This document shows, piece after piece, positions 47,089 to 56,090 of a stretch of 64,000 nt of DNA. Position numbers and translations under genes: made by a program. Source of the DNA: Massilia psychrophila (GTDB taxonomy: Bacteria; Pseudomonadota; Gammaproteobacteria; Burkholderiales; Burkholderiaceae_D); NCBI RefSeq assembly GCF_002760665.1, contig NZ_PDOB01000017.1:1-64000 (forward strand), given 5' to 3'. The notes beneath the pieces were generated by a model that saw nothing but the letters and a program-made list of their open reading frames with translations, was not told where the DNA came from and searched no databases. How positions within the stretch are numbered: position 1 is the first letter of the stretch; each line of letters opens with the position of its first letter.

Positions 47089-47958
47089 TCAGCCCTGGAA
47101 GCGCGGTTCGGCCAGGCCGACGACGTCGGTGGCGAACCTGAAGACGCCGCCGGACTTGGGCGCGTTCGCCACCTCGGCGCTGGAGAGCCACTGGCGCGCG
47201 CTGGTGGCATACACGGTGTCGAGCAAGGGGCCGCCGAAGGCCAGGCAGGTTGGCTGCGACGCGGCCAGCATGATGACCCGTTCAACGTTGCCGTCCGGGC
47301 TGTAGCGCACCAGCCGGCCGGCGCCCCAGCGCGCATTCCACAGGTAACCTTCGGCGTCGACCGTCGAGCCGTCCGGTGCGCCCTGTTCGCCGCTCAGGTC
47401 GGCGAACACGCGCTGTTCGCCGATGTTGTCGCCATAGTCGCAGCTGCGGATCACCGCGGCCTGCGAATCGCAGTAATACATGGTGGCGCCATCGGGACTG
47501 AAACAAATGCTGTTGGCAATCGCCACCTTGCCGAGCGGCAGCCGCTCGAGCGTCAGGTCGCGGTTGAGCCGGTAGAAGCTGCCGACCGCCTCGCGCGGCT
47601 CGCTGTCCTGGTTGAACATGCCGAACACAAACCTGCCCTGGCGGTCGCAGCGGCCATCGTTGATGCGGGTGCCCGCCAGTGTCGGCTCGACGTCGCAGAT
47701 ACGCTCGATTTCTCCTGTCGACAAGGTGAAGAAGGCCAGCCCGCTGGCCAGCCCAAGCAGCAGGCGGTCGTCATCGGGCGTCAGCGCGAACGATGCCAGC
47801 CGTTCGGGCAGCGGCCAGCTGCACGTGGTGTCAAGGGCTGGCGTGTGCGCCCACAAGGTCGAGGCCGGAATGTCGGTCCACAGCAAGCGTTCGGTGCGCT
47901 CGCACCACAGGGCGCACTCGCCCAGTTCGTTCCTGGCATCGACGGCCAATTGCATCAT
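47089..47958 (-). CDS. SMP-30/gluconolactonase-family lactonase
   Basis: The 289-residue six-bladed propeller protein starts MMQLAVDARNELGECALW; the ATG at 47958 overlaps the mutarotase stop as ATGA. Metal-site motifs are the Glu in LGECALW (family E18 position), the Asn in RINDGRCDRQGRFVFG, IANSICFSPDGATMYYCDS, and DGSTVDAEGYLWNARW (Asp). It likely opens sugar 1,4- or 1,5-lactones, as in oxidative arabinose/galactose or gluconate pathways. The coupling to aldose 1-epimerase supports sugar catabolism, but no dehydrogenase is adjacent. Confidence 0.87.
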   Translation of the reverse strand: MMQLAVDARNELGECALWCERTERLLWTDIPASTLWAHTPALDTTCSWPLPERLASFALTPDDDRLLLGLASGLAFFTLSTGEIERICDVEPTLAGTRINDGRCDRQGRFVFGMFNQDSEPREAVGSFYRLNRDLTLERLPLGKVAIANSICFSPDGATMYYCDSQAAVIRSCDYGDNIGEQRVFADLSGEQGAPDGSTVDAEGYLWNARWGAGRLVRYSPDGNVERVIMLAASQPTCLAFGGPLLDTVYATSARQWLSSAEVANAPKSGGVFRFATDVVGLAEPRFQG

Positions 47959-49061
47959 GCGGTGGTCTCCACGGAAAATTTGAAGCGCGATTCGGTCATG
48001 TAGCGCTCGCCCGGGCGCAGGATGGTGTCGGGAAAATCGGGCTGGTTGGGCGAATTCGGAAAATGCTGGGGCTCGAGGCAAAAACCGCTGCGGTGCGGGT
48101 AACTGCGGCCCTTGCCGGCCAGGCTGCCGTCGAGAAAATTGCCGCTGTAAAACTGCACGCCAGGCTCCTCGGTGAACAGTTCGAGCACCCGGCCGGAACC
48201 CGGATCGCGCACCCGCGCGGCCAGGCCCATGCGGGCAGGCAGCTTGTCGAGCACGAAATTGTGGTCGTAGCCCTCGCCATGGCGCAGCTGCTGTTTGCCC
48301 TCGTCATCGCCGTCGCCGTCGCCGCCACTGTCACTGTCACTGTCACTGTCACTGTACGCGATGCACTCGCCGATCGGACGCGCGGAACGGAAGTCGAACG
48401 GCGTGCCGGCCACCGGCGCCAGCACCCCAGTCGGGATCAGCGCACTGTCGACCGGGGTGAACATGTCGGCCCGGATCATCAGTTCGTGCGTCAGGATGTC
48501 GCCCGCGCCGGCAAGGTTGAAGTAGCTGTGCTGGGTCAGGTTGACCGGCGTGGCGCGGTCGGTCAGCGCGGAGCAGCGCATCACCAGCTCATTGTCGTCC
48601 GTCAGCTCGTAGCGTACCGTCACCTCGAGCGTGCCCGGGAAACCCATCTCGCCGTCGACGCTGGTGTAGTGCAAGGTCAGCCCTTCCTCATCGGGATGAG
48701 CGGTCCACTTGACCTTGTGGAAGCCTTGCACCCCGCCGTGCAGGTTGTTGGCGCCGTCGTTGGCGTCGAGCTCGAACGTTTCGCCGTCGAGTTCAAAACA
48801 GGCACCGGCGATGCGGTTGCCGTAGCGGCCAATCAGCGCGCCGAAGTACGCATTGTCGGCCACGTAGGGTTCGAGCGTATCGAAGCCGAGCACGACATCG
48901 GCCGCAACGCCATCGCGCCCCGGCACGTGCAGTTCGGTGACGATGGCGCCGAAATCGATGATCTTCGCCACCATGCCATGCACATTGGTCAAGGTGAACT
49001 GGTTAACGGTGGCGCCGTCCGGCATCTGGCCAAACGGCGCCTGGCGCATATTGTCTTGCAT
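47955..49061 (-). CDS. galM: Aldose 1-epimerase (galactose mutarotase)
   Basis: The 368-residue beta-sandwich enzyme has ALIGRYGNRIAGACFELDG, NNLHGGVQGFHKVKW (His108), the catalytic HSYFNLAG (His178) and the C-terminal VQFYSGNFL and RSGFCLEPQHFPNSPN with the catalytic glutamate. An acidic low-complexity insert (residues 237-253, Ser-Asp repeats then Gly-Asp) sits where relatives have a short loop; it is encoded by hexamer DNA repeats. GGAGG precedes the ATG at 49061. It interconverts alpha and beta anomers of aldoses, feeding the lactonase partner. Confidence 0.9.
   Translation of the reverse strand: MQDNMRQAPFGQMPDGATVNQFTLTNVHGMVAKIIDFGAIVTELHVPGRDGVAADVVLGFDTLEPYVADNAYFGALIGRYGNRIAGACFELDGETFELDANDGANNLHGGVQGFHKVKWTAHPDEEGLTLHYTSVDGEMGFPGTLEVTVRYELTDDNELVMRCSALTDRATPVNLTQHSYFNLAGAGDILTHELMIRADMFTPVDSALIPTGVLAPVAGTPFDFRSARPIGECIAYSDSDSDSDSGGDGDGDDEGKQQLRHGEGYDHNFVLDKLPARMGLAARVRDPGSGRVLELFTEEPGVQFYSGNFLDGSLAGKGRSYPHRSGFCLEPQHFPNSPNQPDFPDTILRPGERYMTESRFKFSVETTA
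48326..48355. repeat. Hexamer tandem repeat (CACTGT x5) inside galM
   Basis: Five perfect copies of CACTGT encode the Ser-Asp run; a looser GCCGTC repeat just before encodes the Gly-Asp run. The 6-bp unit keeps the frame, so copy changes alter protein length only. Confidence 0.9.
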
Positions 49062-49232
49062 GCCAGCCTCCTTCAGTTTCGTTTCGTTTCGTTTGGTTCC
49101 GGTAAAAACCTGTACCGGAGCGACAACAGTGTAGCGCGCAGAGCAACATCGTACCAATCGAACGGCGCGAGCGCCAGCGCCAAGCTGCCAGACAGTCCAG
49201 CCGAGGGCCTGATGTAGCGCAGCTAAAGTAGG

Positions 49233-50519
49233 TCAGCCCGAAATATAGATCGCCCGGAAGTCGTTAACGTTGGTCAGGGTCGGCCCGCAGATGACCGAGT
49301 CACCCAGTGCCTGGAAAAAGCCATGGCCGTCGTTGTCGGCCAGGCGCTCGCGTGGCTTGATGCCCTTCTCCCATGCGCGCGCCAGCGTATCGGGTGCGAG
49401 ATAAGCGCCGGCAATTTCTTCCTGTCCATCGACGCCGTCGGTGTCGCAGGCGATTGCGTAAATGCCGGGCTGGCCGTTCAAGGCCACGCCAAGCGAGAGC
49501 AGGAACTCGACGTTGCGCCCGCCGCGGCCAGCGCCGCGCACGGTGACGGTGGTTTCGCCGCCCGACAGCAAGATGCAAGGCGGCGTGAACGGCTGATGGT
49601 GGCGCGCCACCTGCAATGCGACGCCTGCCATGACGATGCCGACGTCGCGCGCCTCGCCTTCGATGCTGTCGCCCAGAATATACGCCGGCACGCCGGCCGC
49701 GCGCGCCGTTGCTGCCGCCGCTTCGAGCGCCATCTGCGGCGTGGCGATCATCCGCGTTTCGCTGTTGGCCAGGCGCGCATCGCCCGGCTTGACCGATTCG
49801 CCGCGCCCGCTTTCCAACAGCGCGGTGACCTTGTCCGGCACCGCGATGGCGTAACGGCGCAGGATCGCCAGCGCGTCGGCGCAGCTGGTGCGGTCAAACG
49901 TGGTCGGCCCGCTGGCGATGTCGGCCGGATCGTCGCCCGGCACGTCGGAAATGAGCAAGGTGACGACTTTGGCCGGAAAACATGCCGCCGCCAGCCGGCC
50001 GCCCTTGATGGCAGACAGGTGGCGCCGCACGCAGTTCATCTCGCCGATGGTGGCGCCGCTTTTGAGCAGTGCCTTGTTGATCTCCTGCTTGTCGGCCAGC
50101 TGCAAGTCGTCGTCCGGCAGCACCAGCAGCGACGAGCCGCCGCCGGAAATGAGGCAGATCACCAGGTCGTCGGCGCTTAAACCGGCGACCAGGCCGAGGA
50201 TGCGGCGCGCCGCCGCCAGCCCTGCCTGGTCCGGTACCGGATGGGCCGCCTCGACGATCTCGATGCGCGCGCACGGCACCGCGTAGCCGTAGCGTGTGAC
50301 CACCAGCCCGGATAGTTCGCCGGCCCAGTTCTGCTCGAGAACGCGGGCCATTTCTGCCGAGGCCTTGCCGGCGCCGACCACCAGGGTGCGCCCGCGCGGC
50401 GGCGGCGGCAGGTGCGGCGGCAGGCAGTGGGAGGACTGCGCCGCTTCGACAGCGGCGTCGAACATGGCTCGCAGCAGCTGACGCGGTTCAACGCCGGGTT
50501 CAATACGTGGATCGCTCAT
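49233..50519 (-). CDS. Glycerate 2-kinase (MOFRL/GckA type)
   Basis: The 428-residue protein has the DUF4147 N-terminal domain (LVVGAGKASAEMARVLEQNW, VVTRYGYAVPCARIEIVEAAHPVPD, CLISGGGSSLL) and the C-terminal MOFRL domain (LSGGETTVTVRGAGRGGRN, DTDGVDGQEEIAGA, THFP-like TNVNDFRAIYI). It phosphorylates D-glycerate to 2-phosphoglycerate. It lies 16 bases downstream of the tartronate-semialdehyde reductase gene, so together they take tartronate semialdehyde to central metabolism. GGAG precedes the ATG at 50519; a TTG two codons up is also in frame. Confidence 0.9.
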   Translation of the reverse strand: MSDPRIEPGVEPRQLLRAMFDAAVEAAQSSHCLPPHLPPPPRGRTLVVGAGKASAEMARVLEQNWAGELSGLVVTRYGYAVPCARIEIVEAAHPVPDQAGLAAARRILGLVAGLSADDLVICLISGGGSSLLVLPDDDLQLADKQEINKALLKSGATIGEMNCVRRHLSAIKGGRLAAACFPAKVVTLLISDVPGDDPADIASGPTTFDRTSCADALAILRRYAIAVPDKVTALLESGRGESVKPGDARLANSETRMIATPQMALEAAAATARAAGVPAYILGDSIEGEARDVGIVMAGVALQVARHHQPFTPPCILLSGGETTVTVRGAGRGGRNVEFLLSLGVALNGQPGIYAIACDTDGVDGQEEIAGAYLAPDTLARAWEKGIKPRERLADNDGHGFFQALGDSVICGPTLTNVNDFRAIYISG

Positions 50520-50535
50520 GCACAACTCCGAAAAA

Positions 50536-51432
50536 TCATTGAGGAACGGGCGCGCCGATTTCGTAATTGGCCATCATCTCGAGGGCGCGCACCAAGGCCG
50601 AATGATCCCATGCTTTGCCGCCGTGCGCCGTGCAGCTGTTAAACAATTCCTGGGCGGTGGCGGTATTGGGCAGCGACAGCCCCATCGCCCGCGCGCTCGA
50701 GAGCGCAAGGTTCAGGTCCTTCTGGTGCAGTTCAATCCGAAAGCCTGGCTCGAAGGTGCGGTTGATCATGCGCTCGCCGTGCACTTCGAGAATGCGCGAG
50801 GCGGCAAACCCGCCCATCAGCGCCTGGCGCACCTTGGCCGGGTCGGCGCCCATGCGCGCAGCGAACAGCAGCGCTTCGCCGACCGCCTCGATGATGAGCG
50901 CGACGATGATCTGGTTGGCCACCTTGGTGGTCTGGCCGTCGCCGTTGCCGCCCACCAGGGTGATGTTTTTCCCCATCAGCTCGAACAGCGGCTTGACCAG
51001 CGCGAACGCCCGTTCCGGGCCACCCACCATGATGGTCAGGCTGGCGGCGCGCGCGCCCACTTCGCCGCCCGACACTGGGGCGTCGAGGTAATCGCAGCCG
51101 AGCGCATTGATTTTGAAGGCGAACTGCTTGGTCTCGATCGGCGAGATCGAGCTCATGTCGACGACGATCTTGCCGCTTGTGAGTCCCTGCGCCACGCCGC
51201 CGTCGTCGAACAGCACCGCCGCCACGTGCGGGGTGTCCGGCACCATGATGATGACGATGTCGGCCTGCTGCGCCACTTCCCTGCCTGATCCGCAGGTGAC
51301 GGCGCCCTGCCCGGCCAAGTCGGCTGGCAGCGGCTTGATGTCGTGCACGTACAGTGCGTGGCCGCCCTTGAGGATGTGGGCCGCCATCGGCGCGCCCATG
51401 ATGCCCAGACCAATGAATCCGACTTTGCTCAT
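50536..51432 (-). CDS. garR: Tartronate-semialdehyde reductase (2-hydroxy-3-oxopropionate reductase)
   Basis: The 298-residue beta-hydroxyacid dehydrogenase has VGFIGLGIMGAPMAAHILKG (NAD-binding, residues 4-23), VVDMSSISPIETKQFA, the substrate motif DAPVSGGEVGARAASLTIMV, and the catalytic lysine in GQTTKVANQ. The late HQKDLNLALSSA block is typical. It reduces tartronate semialdehyde to D-glycerate. The start overlaps an upstream truncated frame by ATGA. glxR is an equally suitable name; the carboligase and hydroxypyruvate isomerase that often accompany it are absent here. Confidence 0.88.
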   Translation of the reverse strand: MSKVGFIGLGIMGAPMAAHILKGGHALYVHDIKPLPADLAGQGAVTCGSGREVAQQADIVIIMVPDTPHVAAVLFDDGGVAQGLTSGKIVVDMSSISPIETKQFAFKINALGCDYLDAPVSGGEVGARAASLTIMVGGPERAFALVKPLFELMGKNITLVGGNGDGQTTKVANQIIVALIIEAVGEALLFAARMGADPAKVRQALMGGFAASRILEVHGERMINRTFEPGFRIELHQKDLNLALSSARAMGLSLPNTATAQELFNSCTAHGGKAWDHSALVRALEMMANYEIGAPVPQ

Positions 51433-51641
51433 GCTGTTTCTCCTTGTTTGAATGTGGCCGCCAGCGCTTGCGGCGTCATCGCCTTGTCGTGGCGCAGCCG
51501 CAGCCGGTCGTCGGGATTGCCTGGATCGGTGGCGTACTCCAGGTCCGTGGCGCCACGCTCGCCCAGGTAGAACAGGTAGAACAGGTAGAACAGGTAGCCA
51601 AGCATGTCGACCTTGTCGCGTTGCTGGTCACCGCCCGGCAA
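51429..51641 (-). pseudogene. 3' fragment of an unrecognised gene coupled to garR
   Basis: The frame reads through [20 protein letters not shown] and [20 protein letters not shown], then ends in a TGA overlapping the garR ATG, the layout of a real upstream operon gene. The product is not recognised. Upstream, the frame is interrupted by a nonamer tandem repeat and an 18-bp inverted repeat, and no start or conserved N-terminal part is visible, so it is probably the surviving tail of a damaged gene. Confidence 0.4.
51564..51597. repeat. Nonamer tandem repeat (CAGGTAGAA x3.8)
   Basis: Three full copies plus seven bases of a fourth; they encode the YLF repeats of the fragment upstream of garR. 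Confidence 0.9.
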
Positions 51642-51660
51642 TGCGACAAGGTCGACATGC
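51602..51660. repeat. Perfect 18-bp inverted repeat with 23-base loop
   Basis: GCATGTCGACCTTGTCGC at 51602-51619 and its exact complement at 51643-51660. No T-run follows on either strand, so it is not a standard terminator. It may result from a palindromic rearrangement near the damaged gene. Confidence 0.85.
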
Positions 51661-52199
51661 CCAACAATTTTCCGGGCAGACCAGGCAGCGCCGCTTCGAT
51701 TGCGCTCACGGCGTGGCTGCTGACGCGCAGGTCGACCGTTTGCAGGCCGCGCCCGCCCGCGTCACGGTCGCGCTGGTCATCCCATGATCCTGACTAGTCA
51801 TTGCTTATCGTGCAACAAGACTACAGTACGGTCAGCACGCGGGCGCAGTGCAAGCAATGGCTGTTTGCATTGAAGGAAATCCGGTACACACCAATAAAGT
51901 GATCGGACATCACTCGATTTTTGAGCTACGCCTGTGATGCGTAAGCACCTGATGCAGCCGTCCCTGACGAGCCTTGGCCGCTACCCGGTCAAGCCCGATC
52001 TGCTGCCGAGCGAATTGCACAGGGACGCGGATTGGCGCCGTGCAACGGCACGATCCGGCACATTGCGTCAGTTACGCACGCGGTGGCGCGCCAGCATTGG
52101 ACGCGGAGGTGCCGATGCCACACACCGTGATGACGCCCGGCGCCAGCATCATCGTCATCCGTTCTGCCGATGATGCTGGTGCCGGTGCAACTTGCCCGC
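51661..52199. other. Gene-poor stretch with a long hairpin downstream of the porin gene
   Basis: No supported gene; a 79-codon frame at 51934 looks non-coding. The hairpin GGCGCCAGCATCATCG (52139-52154) and CGATGATGCTGGTGCC (52168-52183), 15 of 16 positions paired, lies 17 bases past the porin stop on the minus strand. It lacks a T-run but could protect the porin mRNA 3' end or be a rho-assisted terminator. Confidence 0.5.
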
Positions 52200-53270
52200 T
52201 TAAAACGAGTGCCGCACCCCCAGGTTGAAGGCGCGATCGCCCGTGCCCGGCTCGGTGTTGTTTGCCACCGTGTAGCCTGCCCCGTTCTTGTTGTTAATCG
52301 AACCGTAAGCCGTGTACAGGTGGGTACGCTTCGACACCGGATACAGGTAGCCGATACCCCAGGCGCGCGAATCCTGGTTGAAAGACGTCTTGTCGTTCTT
52401 GCGCATCACCGATGCGATCAGGCTGCCCGTGCCGATCGGCGCGGTCAGTCCAAGCAGTACTTCGTTGCCATCGGTCGAGGCTAACGGCGCCACCGCTGCG
52501 CCGAACGGATTGTTGTTGTTGCCCAGCGGCGCGCTGCTGTTGCCTTTGTCCACGCCATAAGCGACGTAGGCCTTGACCACGCCAAAGTCATAGTTGGCAG
52601 CGACCAGCCTGTTGGTGCCAACCCCGCTCAGAACCGGGTTTGGAGACGTCGAGTTCTTGTTGTTGTACGCGAAGCGGACGTTCAGCGGGCCGCGCGCAAA
52701 GCTGACCGAGGCGCCCATCTGGCGGCCCGCCGTTGCGCTGCCGGCCTGTTCGCCCGGGCTGTACATGATGTCGCCGGAAAAGCCCATGGTTTCCGGCGCC
52801 GAGTACATCAGCACGTTGCTGGCGCGAACGTTGGTACCCCAATCGGGGAACTGGTTACGCGACGTGCCGGCGAAGCCAGTGCCGAACGGATCGCCTACCT
52901 GCACCAGCGTGTTGTGATACGGCGTGTTCTGGCGACCCAGGGTCAGGGTTCCGATCGGGCTCTTGAGACCAAGATAGGCCTGACGGCTGAACAGGTTGCC
53001 GCTCTCGGCTTGCTCGCCGGTGTCGACCCGGAAGCCCGATTCGAGCGTGAAGATGGCGGACATGCCGCCGCCCAGGTCTTCGACGCCACGAAAGCCGAGG
53101 CGCGAGTAGGTGCCGACGCCGCTGGTCAGTTTGCTGACGTCGCCGGCGGCGCCGCCGGTTTCACGCACCAAGCCGGCATCGACGGTGCCGTAGATCGTGA
53201 CGCCGCTCTGAGCCGATGCAGCGCCTGCACAGGCGGCCAGCGCAGCCACGGCGAAAATGTTTTTGTTCAT
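52200..53270 (-). CDS. General porin (betaproteobacterial Porin_4 type)
   Basis: The 356-residue outer-membrane trimeric porin has a 20-residue signal peptide (cleavage after ASA), the standard start QSGVTIYGTVDAGLVRETGG, SRLGFRGVEDLGGGMSAIFT, the SRQAYLGLKSPIGTLTLGRQ block, and a C-terminal strand ending in phenylalanine (NLGVRHSF), required for BAM recognition. AGGA stands before the ATG. It lets small hydrophilic solutes pass. Confidence 0.93.
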   Translation of the reverse strand: MNKNIFAVAALAACAGAASAQSGVTIYGTVDAGLVRETGGAAGDVSKLTSGVGTYSRLGFRGVEDLGGGMSAIFTLESGFRVDTGEQAESGNLFSRQAYLGLKSPIGTLTLGRQNTPYHNTLVQVGDPFGTGFAGTSRNQFPDWGTNVRASNVLMYSAPETMGFSGDIMYSPGEQAGSATAGRQMGASVSFARGPLNVRFAYNNKNSTSPNPVLSGVGTNRLVAANYDFGVVKAYVAYGVDKGNSSAPLGNNNNPFGAAVAPLASTDGNEVLLGLTAPIGTGSLIASVMRKNDKTSFNQDSRAWGIGYLYPVSKRTHLYTAYGSINNKNGAGYTVANNTEPGTGDRAFNLGVRHSF

Positions 53271-53567
53271 GTCTGTATTCCTTTTTGGTGTAAGTCGCTC
53301 TTGGGGGAACGGCCCGTATTGCCAACCGCGGGCCGTTGCTGGCTATTTGACCAATACCCGGTGTACTCAGTTCATGCGAAATCACACAGGAAGACATATT
53401 TATATCCGCTGAAAAAACAATGTCGCGGCAAGGGGTTCCAGAATATTCGGTAAGAAACTATTTTTTCGGAACGCAAGCGCCAATCACGCCCATGCGCCCT
53501 GCCGCCACCACCACCATGGCGATCGCGGGTCGATTGCGTTCGTTCGTGCGGCGACAGCAGACAGACG

Positions 53568-54530
53568 TCAGGCGAATTCGGCAACGACGAATTCGGCCAG
53601 TTCCTGCAGCACTTCGACCGCCGGGCGCTTGCCGTATTTCAGGTTGAGCACCAAGTGGTCGACCCCGATCGCCGTCAAGGCGCGCAGATACGCGCTCAAC
53701 GCATGCCTGCCCTGGCGGTGACCGAGGTGGATCGGTGTCTGCGGCGCATGCGGATCGTCGGCCAGGTCGATGAAATACGACTGCACCAGCGGCTTGTATT
53801 GGCCCGGCGCCAGCGCCGCCACCGCTTCGCGCCAATGCCTGACGACCTGCTCCTGGCTGGCAAGGGCGCGCGGGTAGGTTATCCAGCCGTCGGCATTGGC
53901 GGCGATCCAGCCGAGGTCTTGCTGGCTGTGCCCGGTCACCAGCAAAGGCACATGCGAAGCGAGCGGTTTAGGAATCACGTCGGCGCCGGCCAAGTGACCG
54001 AAGCGGCTCTCGACGTGCGGGAAATAATTTCCCCAATATATCTTGAGCAATTCCATGGTTTCGCGGAAGGTGGCGCCGCGGGTGTCGAAATCGACGCCGA
54101 AGGCGGGGAATTCGACCGGCCTGTCGCCGGATGCCACGCCCATCAGGAATCGCCCGCCGCACAACTGGTCGACGCTGGCGGCGGCCTTGGCGACATGGAT
54201 CGGATGGCGCAACGGCAGCACCACCGACGCTGTCAGCAAGGCGATCTCGCGGGTCTGGCCGGCAATGTAGCCAAGATATGTCCAGACGTCGAATACCTGG
54301 CCCGAATCGCCGAAATGCGGGTCGCGCAAGGGCACGTCGCGAAACGCCAGGCTGGCAAATCCCGCGCGCTCGGCCTGCTGGGCGAGCGCGACCTGGTTGT
54401 GCATGGACGGCATGTCGCTGTCGAACGCTTCGATCGGGAAAAACATTCCCAGCGTCAGTTTGCCGGGCTTGAAGACGCGCTGGTAACCGGCGTTGGCAAC
54501 GGGAGAACGGGCGGGGTGAGGGGTGAACAT
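53568..54530 (-). CDS. LLM-class flavin-dependent oxidoreductase
   Basis: The 320-residue luciferase-like TIM-barrel protein has LTLGMFFPIEAF, ALAQQAERAGFASLAFRDVP, the REIALLTASVVLPLRHPIHV block and CGGRFLMGVASGDRPVEF, typical for FMN- or F420-dependent monooxygenases. The substrate is unknown. The ATG at 54530 was chosen because AAAGG lies 7 bases before it; another ATG two codons up would sit on top of that site. Confidence 0.82.
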   Translation of the reverse strand: MFTPHPARSPVANAGYQRVFKPGKLTLGMFFPIEAFDSDMPSMHNQVALAQQAERAGFASLAFRDVPLRDPHFGDSGQVFDVWTYLGYIAGQTREIALLTASVVLPLRHPIHVAKAAASVDQLCGGRFLMGVASGDRPVEFPAFGVDFDTRGATFRETMELLKIYWGNYFPHVESRFGHLAGADVIPKPLASHVPLLVTGHSQQDLGWIAANADGWITYPRALASQEQVVRHWREAVAALAPGQYKPLVQSYFIDLADDPHAPQTPIHLGHRQGRHALSAYLRALTAIGVDHLVLNLKYGKRPAVEVLQELAEFVVAEFA

Positions 54531-54771
54531 GGACATGCCTTTCGACAAGTAGAAAACACGCAGAGAAATGCGTCGGCGCGGCGCGCGCCGACCGCCTCGT
54601 GCGGACCGGCTTCATGGCATTGGACTGCCGCCGGCACCAGAAAGGTCCGGCAAAATGTCCACCGCGAAGGCATCGGTCGGCACCGTCGCGGCAACCGCGG
54701 CCAGCAGCTAGCAGATAGCAGATAGCAGCTAACAGTCGGCCCGGGCATTGCAGGCGCCGCCGCCACCTGCG

Positions 54772-55833
54772 TCAGCTTGCGCTGGAGTTGCTTTTCTGGG
54801 ACGAAAAAATGTCCCACAGCGCGATGAACAAGGCGGCCACCACCGGTCCGATGACAAAGCCATTCAGTCCGAAAATGGCCATGCCGCCGATGGTGGAGAT
54901 GAGCACGAGGTAATCGGGCATCTTGATGTCCTTGCCGACCAGGACCGGGCGCAGCACATTGTCGATCATGCCGATCACCAGCACGCCGAAGGCGGTAAGG
55001 ATCGCGCCTTTCCAGAAGGCGCCGATGGCGAACAGGTACAACGCCACCGGGCCCCAGACCAGTGCGGCGCCGACCGCCGGCAGCAGCGACAGGAAGGCCA
55101 TCACTACCGCCCACAGCAGCGGGGCCTGGATCCCCAGCATCCAGAAGGCCAGCCCGCCCATGGCGCCTTGCGCGGCGGCGACGAGGAAATTGCCTTTTAC
55201 CGTGGCCCGTATCACCGTGGTGAACTTTTCGAACAATTCCCGCTTGTTCTCCCCGCTGAGCGGAACGGCACGCTGGATGCGCCTGGCCAGCACATTGCCA
55301 TCCTTGAGCAGGAAAAACAGCAGATACACCATGACGAAAAAGCTGACGACGAAGTCGAAGGCATTCATGCCGACGTTGAGCATATTGGTGGCGATGAACC
55401 GGCTGCCCTCCAGTGCCGCGTCCGACAGTTTGGCCTGCAGCGTGCCCATGCTGTCCATGCCGAACCGGCCCATGATGTCATGCATCCATGCGGGCAAGGC
55501 GGCAAAGATTTTCTGCAGGAAGGCGGCGATATCGATATCGCCCGAGACCACTTTTTGATACAGGGCCGTGCCTTCCTGTGCCAGCGAAATGGCGATCAGG
55601 ATCAACGGCAAAATGACCAGCAACAGGCAAATTGCCAGCGTGGCCAGGGCGGCCAGGCCGGGTCGCTTGCTTAACTTGCTCAGCATCCGCCGGTGAAACG
55701 GCGCAAACAGGATCGCCAGCACGGCACCCCAGAAGATGGCGCCGAAATACGGCATCAGGATCCATCCGAAAGCGATGGTGGCGAGGACCAGCAGCAGGAT
55801 GAAGGTTTTCGCCTGGAGATCGGGATGGTTCAT
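54772..55833 (-). CDS. AI-2E family (PerM/YdiK) membrane transporter
   Basis: The 353-residue protein has about eight hydrophobic helices in the family order: FILLLVLATIAFGWILMPYF, a helical amphipathic central region (about 90-205), then FVVSFFVMVYLLFFLLKDG, AAAQGAMGGLAFWMLGIQAP, FLSLLPAVGAALVWGP and GPVVAALFIALWDIF. The DUF20 name covers AI-2 exporters and Na+/H+ antiporters; the substrate cannot be told. The start at MNHPDLQAK has no good ribosome-binding site; the frame continues upstream without support. Confidence 0.85.
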   Translation of the reverse strand: MNHPDLQAKTFILLLVLATIAFGWILMPYFGAIFWGAVLAILFAPFHRRMLSKLSKRPGLAALATLAICLLLVILPLILIAISLAQEGTALYQKVVSGDIDIAAFLQKIFAALPAWMHDIMGRFGMDSMGTLQAKLSDAALEGSRFIATNMLNVGMNAFDFVVSFFVMVYLLFFLLKDGNVLARRIQRAVPLSGENKRELFEKFTTVIRATVKGNFLVAAAQGAMGGLAFWMLGIQAPLLWAVVMAFLSLLPAVGAALVWGPVALYLFAIGAFWKGAILTAFGVLVIGMIDNVLRPVLVGKDIKMPDYLVLISTIGGMAIFGLNGFVIGPVVAALFIALWDIFSSQKSNSSAS

Positions 55834-56050
55834 GAAAGGGAAGGAAAATAGGATTGCTGACAGAATACCTGAATGCGGTGGTGTTCCTTCGATAATACGG
55901 AACATGGGGTGTCTGCTCCAAACTGCAGCGATGCAGGCCCGACCTGCTGCCCGGACGATTTCAGAGACTGCCGGCCGAAAAACGTTCTCGATTACAATGA
56001 CGAAAAACGCATTGCCGCGATGGTTTCCCGTTCGCGCCTGCACCCTTCTT

Positions 56051-56080
56051 TCTCTTTTTATCTCTTTTTATCTCTTTTAC
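56051..56080. repeat. Decamer tandem repeat (TCTCTTTTTA x3) in a gene leader
   Basis: Two perfect copies and a third ending AC, placed directly before the AGGA ribosome-binding site (56082) of the following gene. The pyrimidine-rich leader could bind ribosomal protein S1, and copy number could tune translation. Confidence 0.9.
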
Positions 56081-56090
56081 CAGGAACAGC

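Noticed and set aside
51934-52173. 79-codon plus-strand frame MRKHLMQPSLTSLGRYPVK
   Set aside because: No domain and no ribosome-binding site; overlaps the hairpin region.
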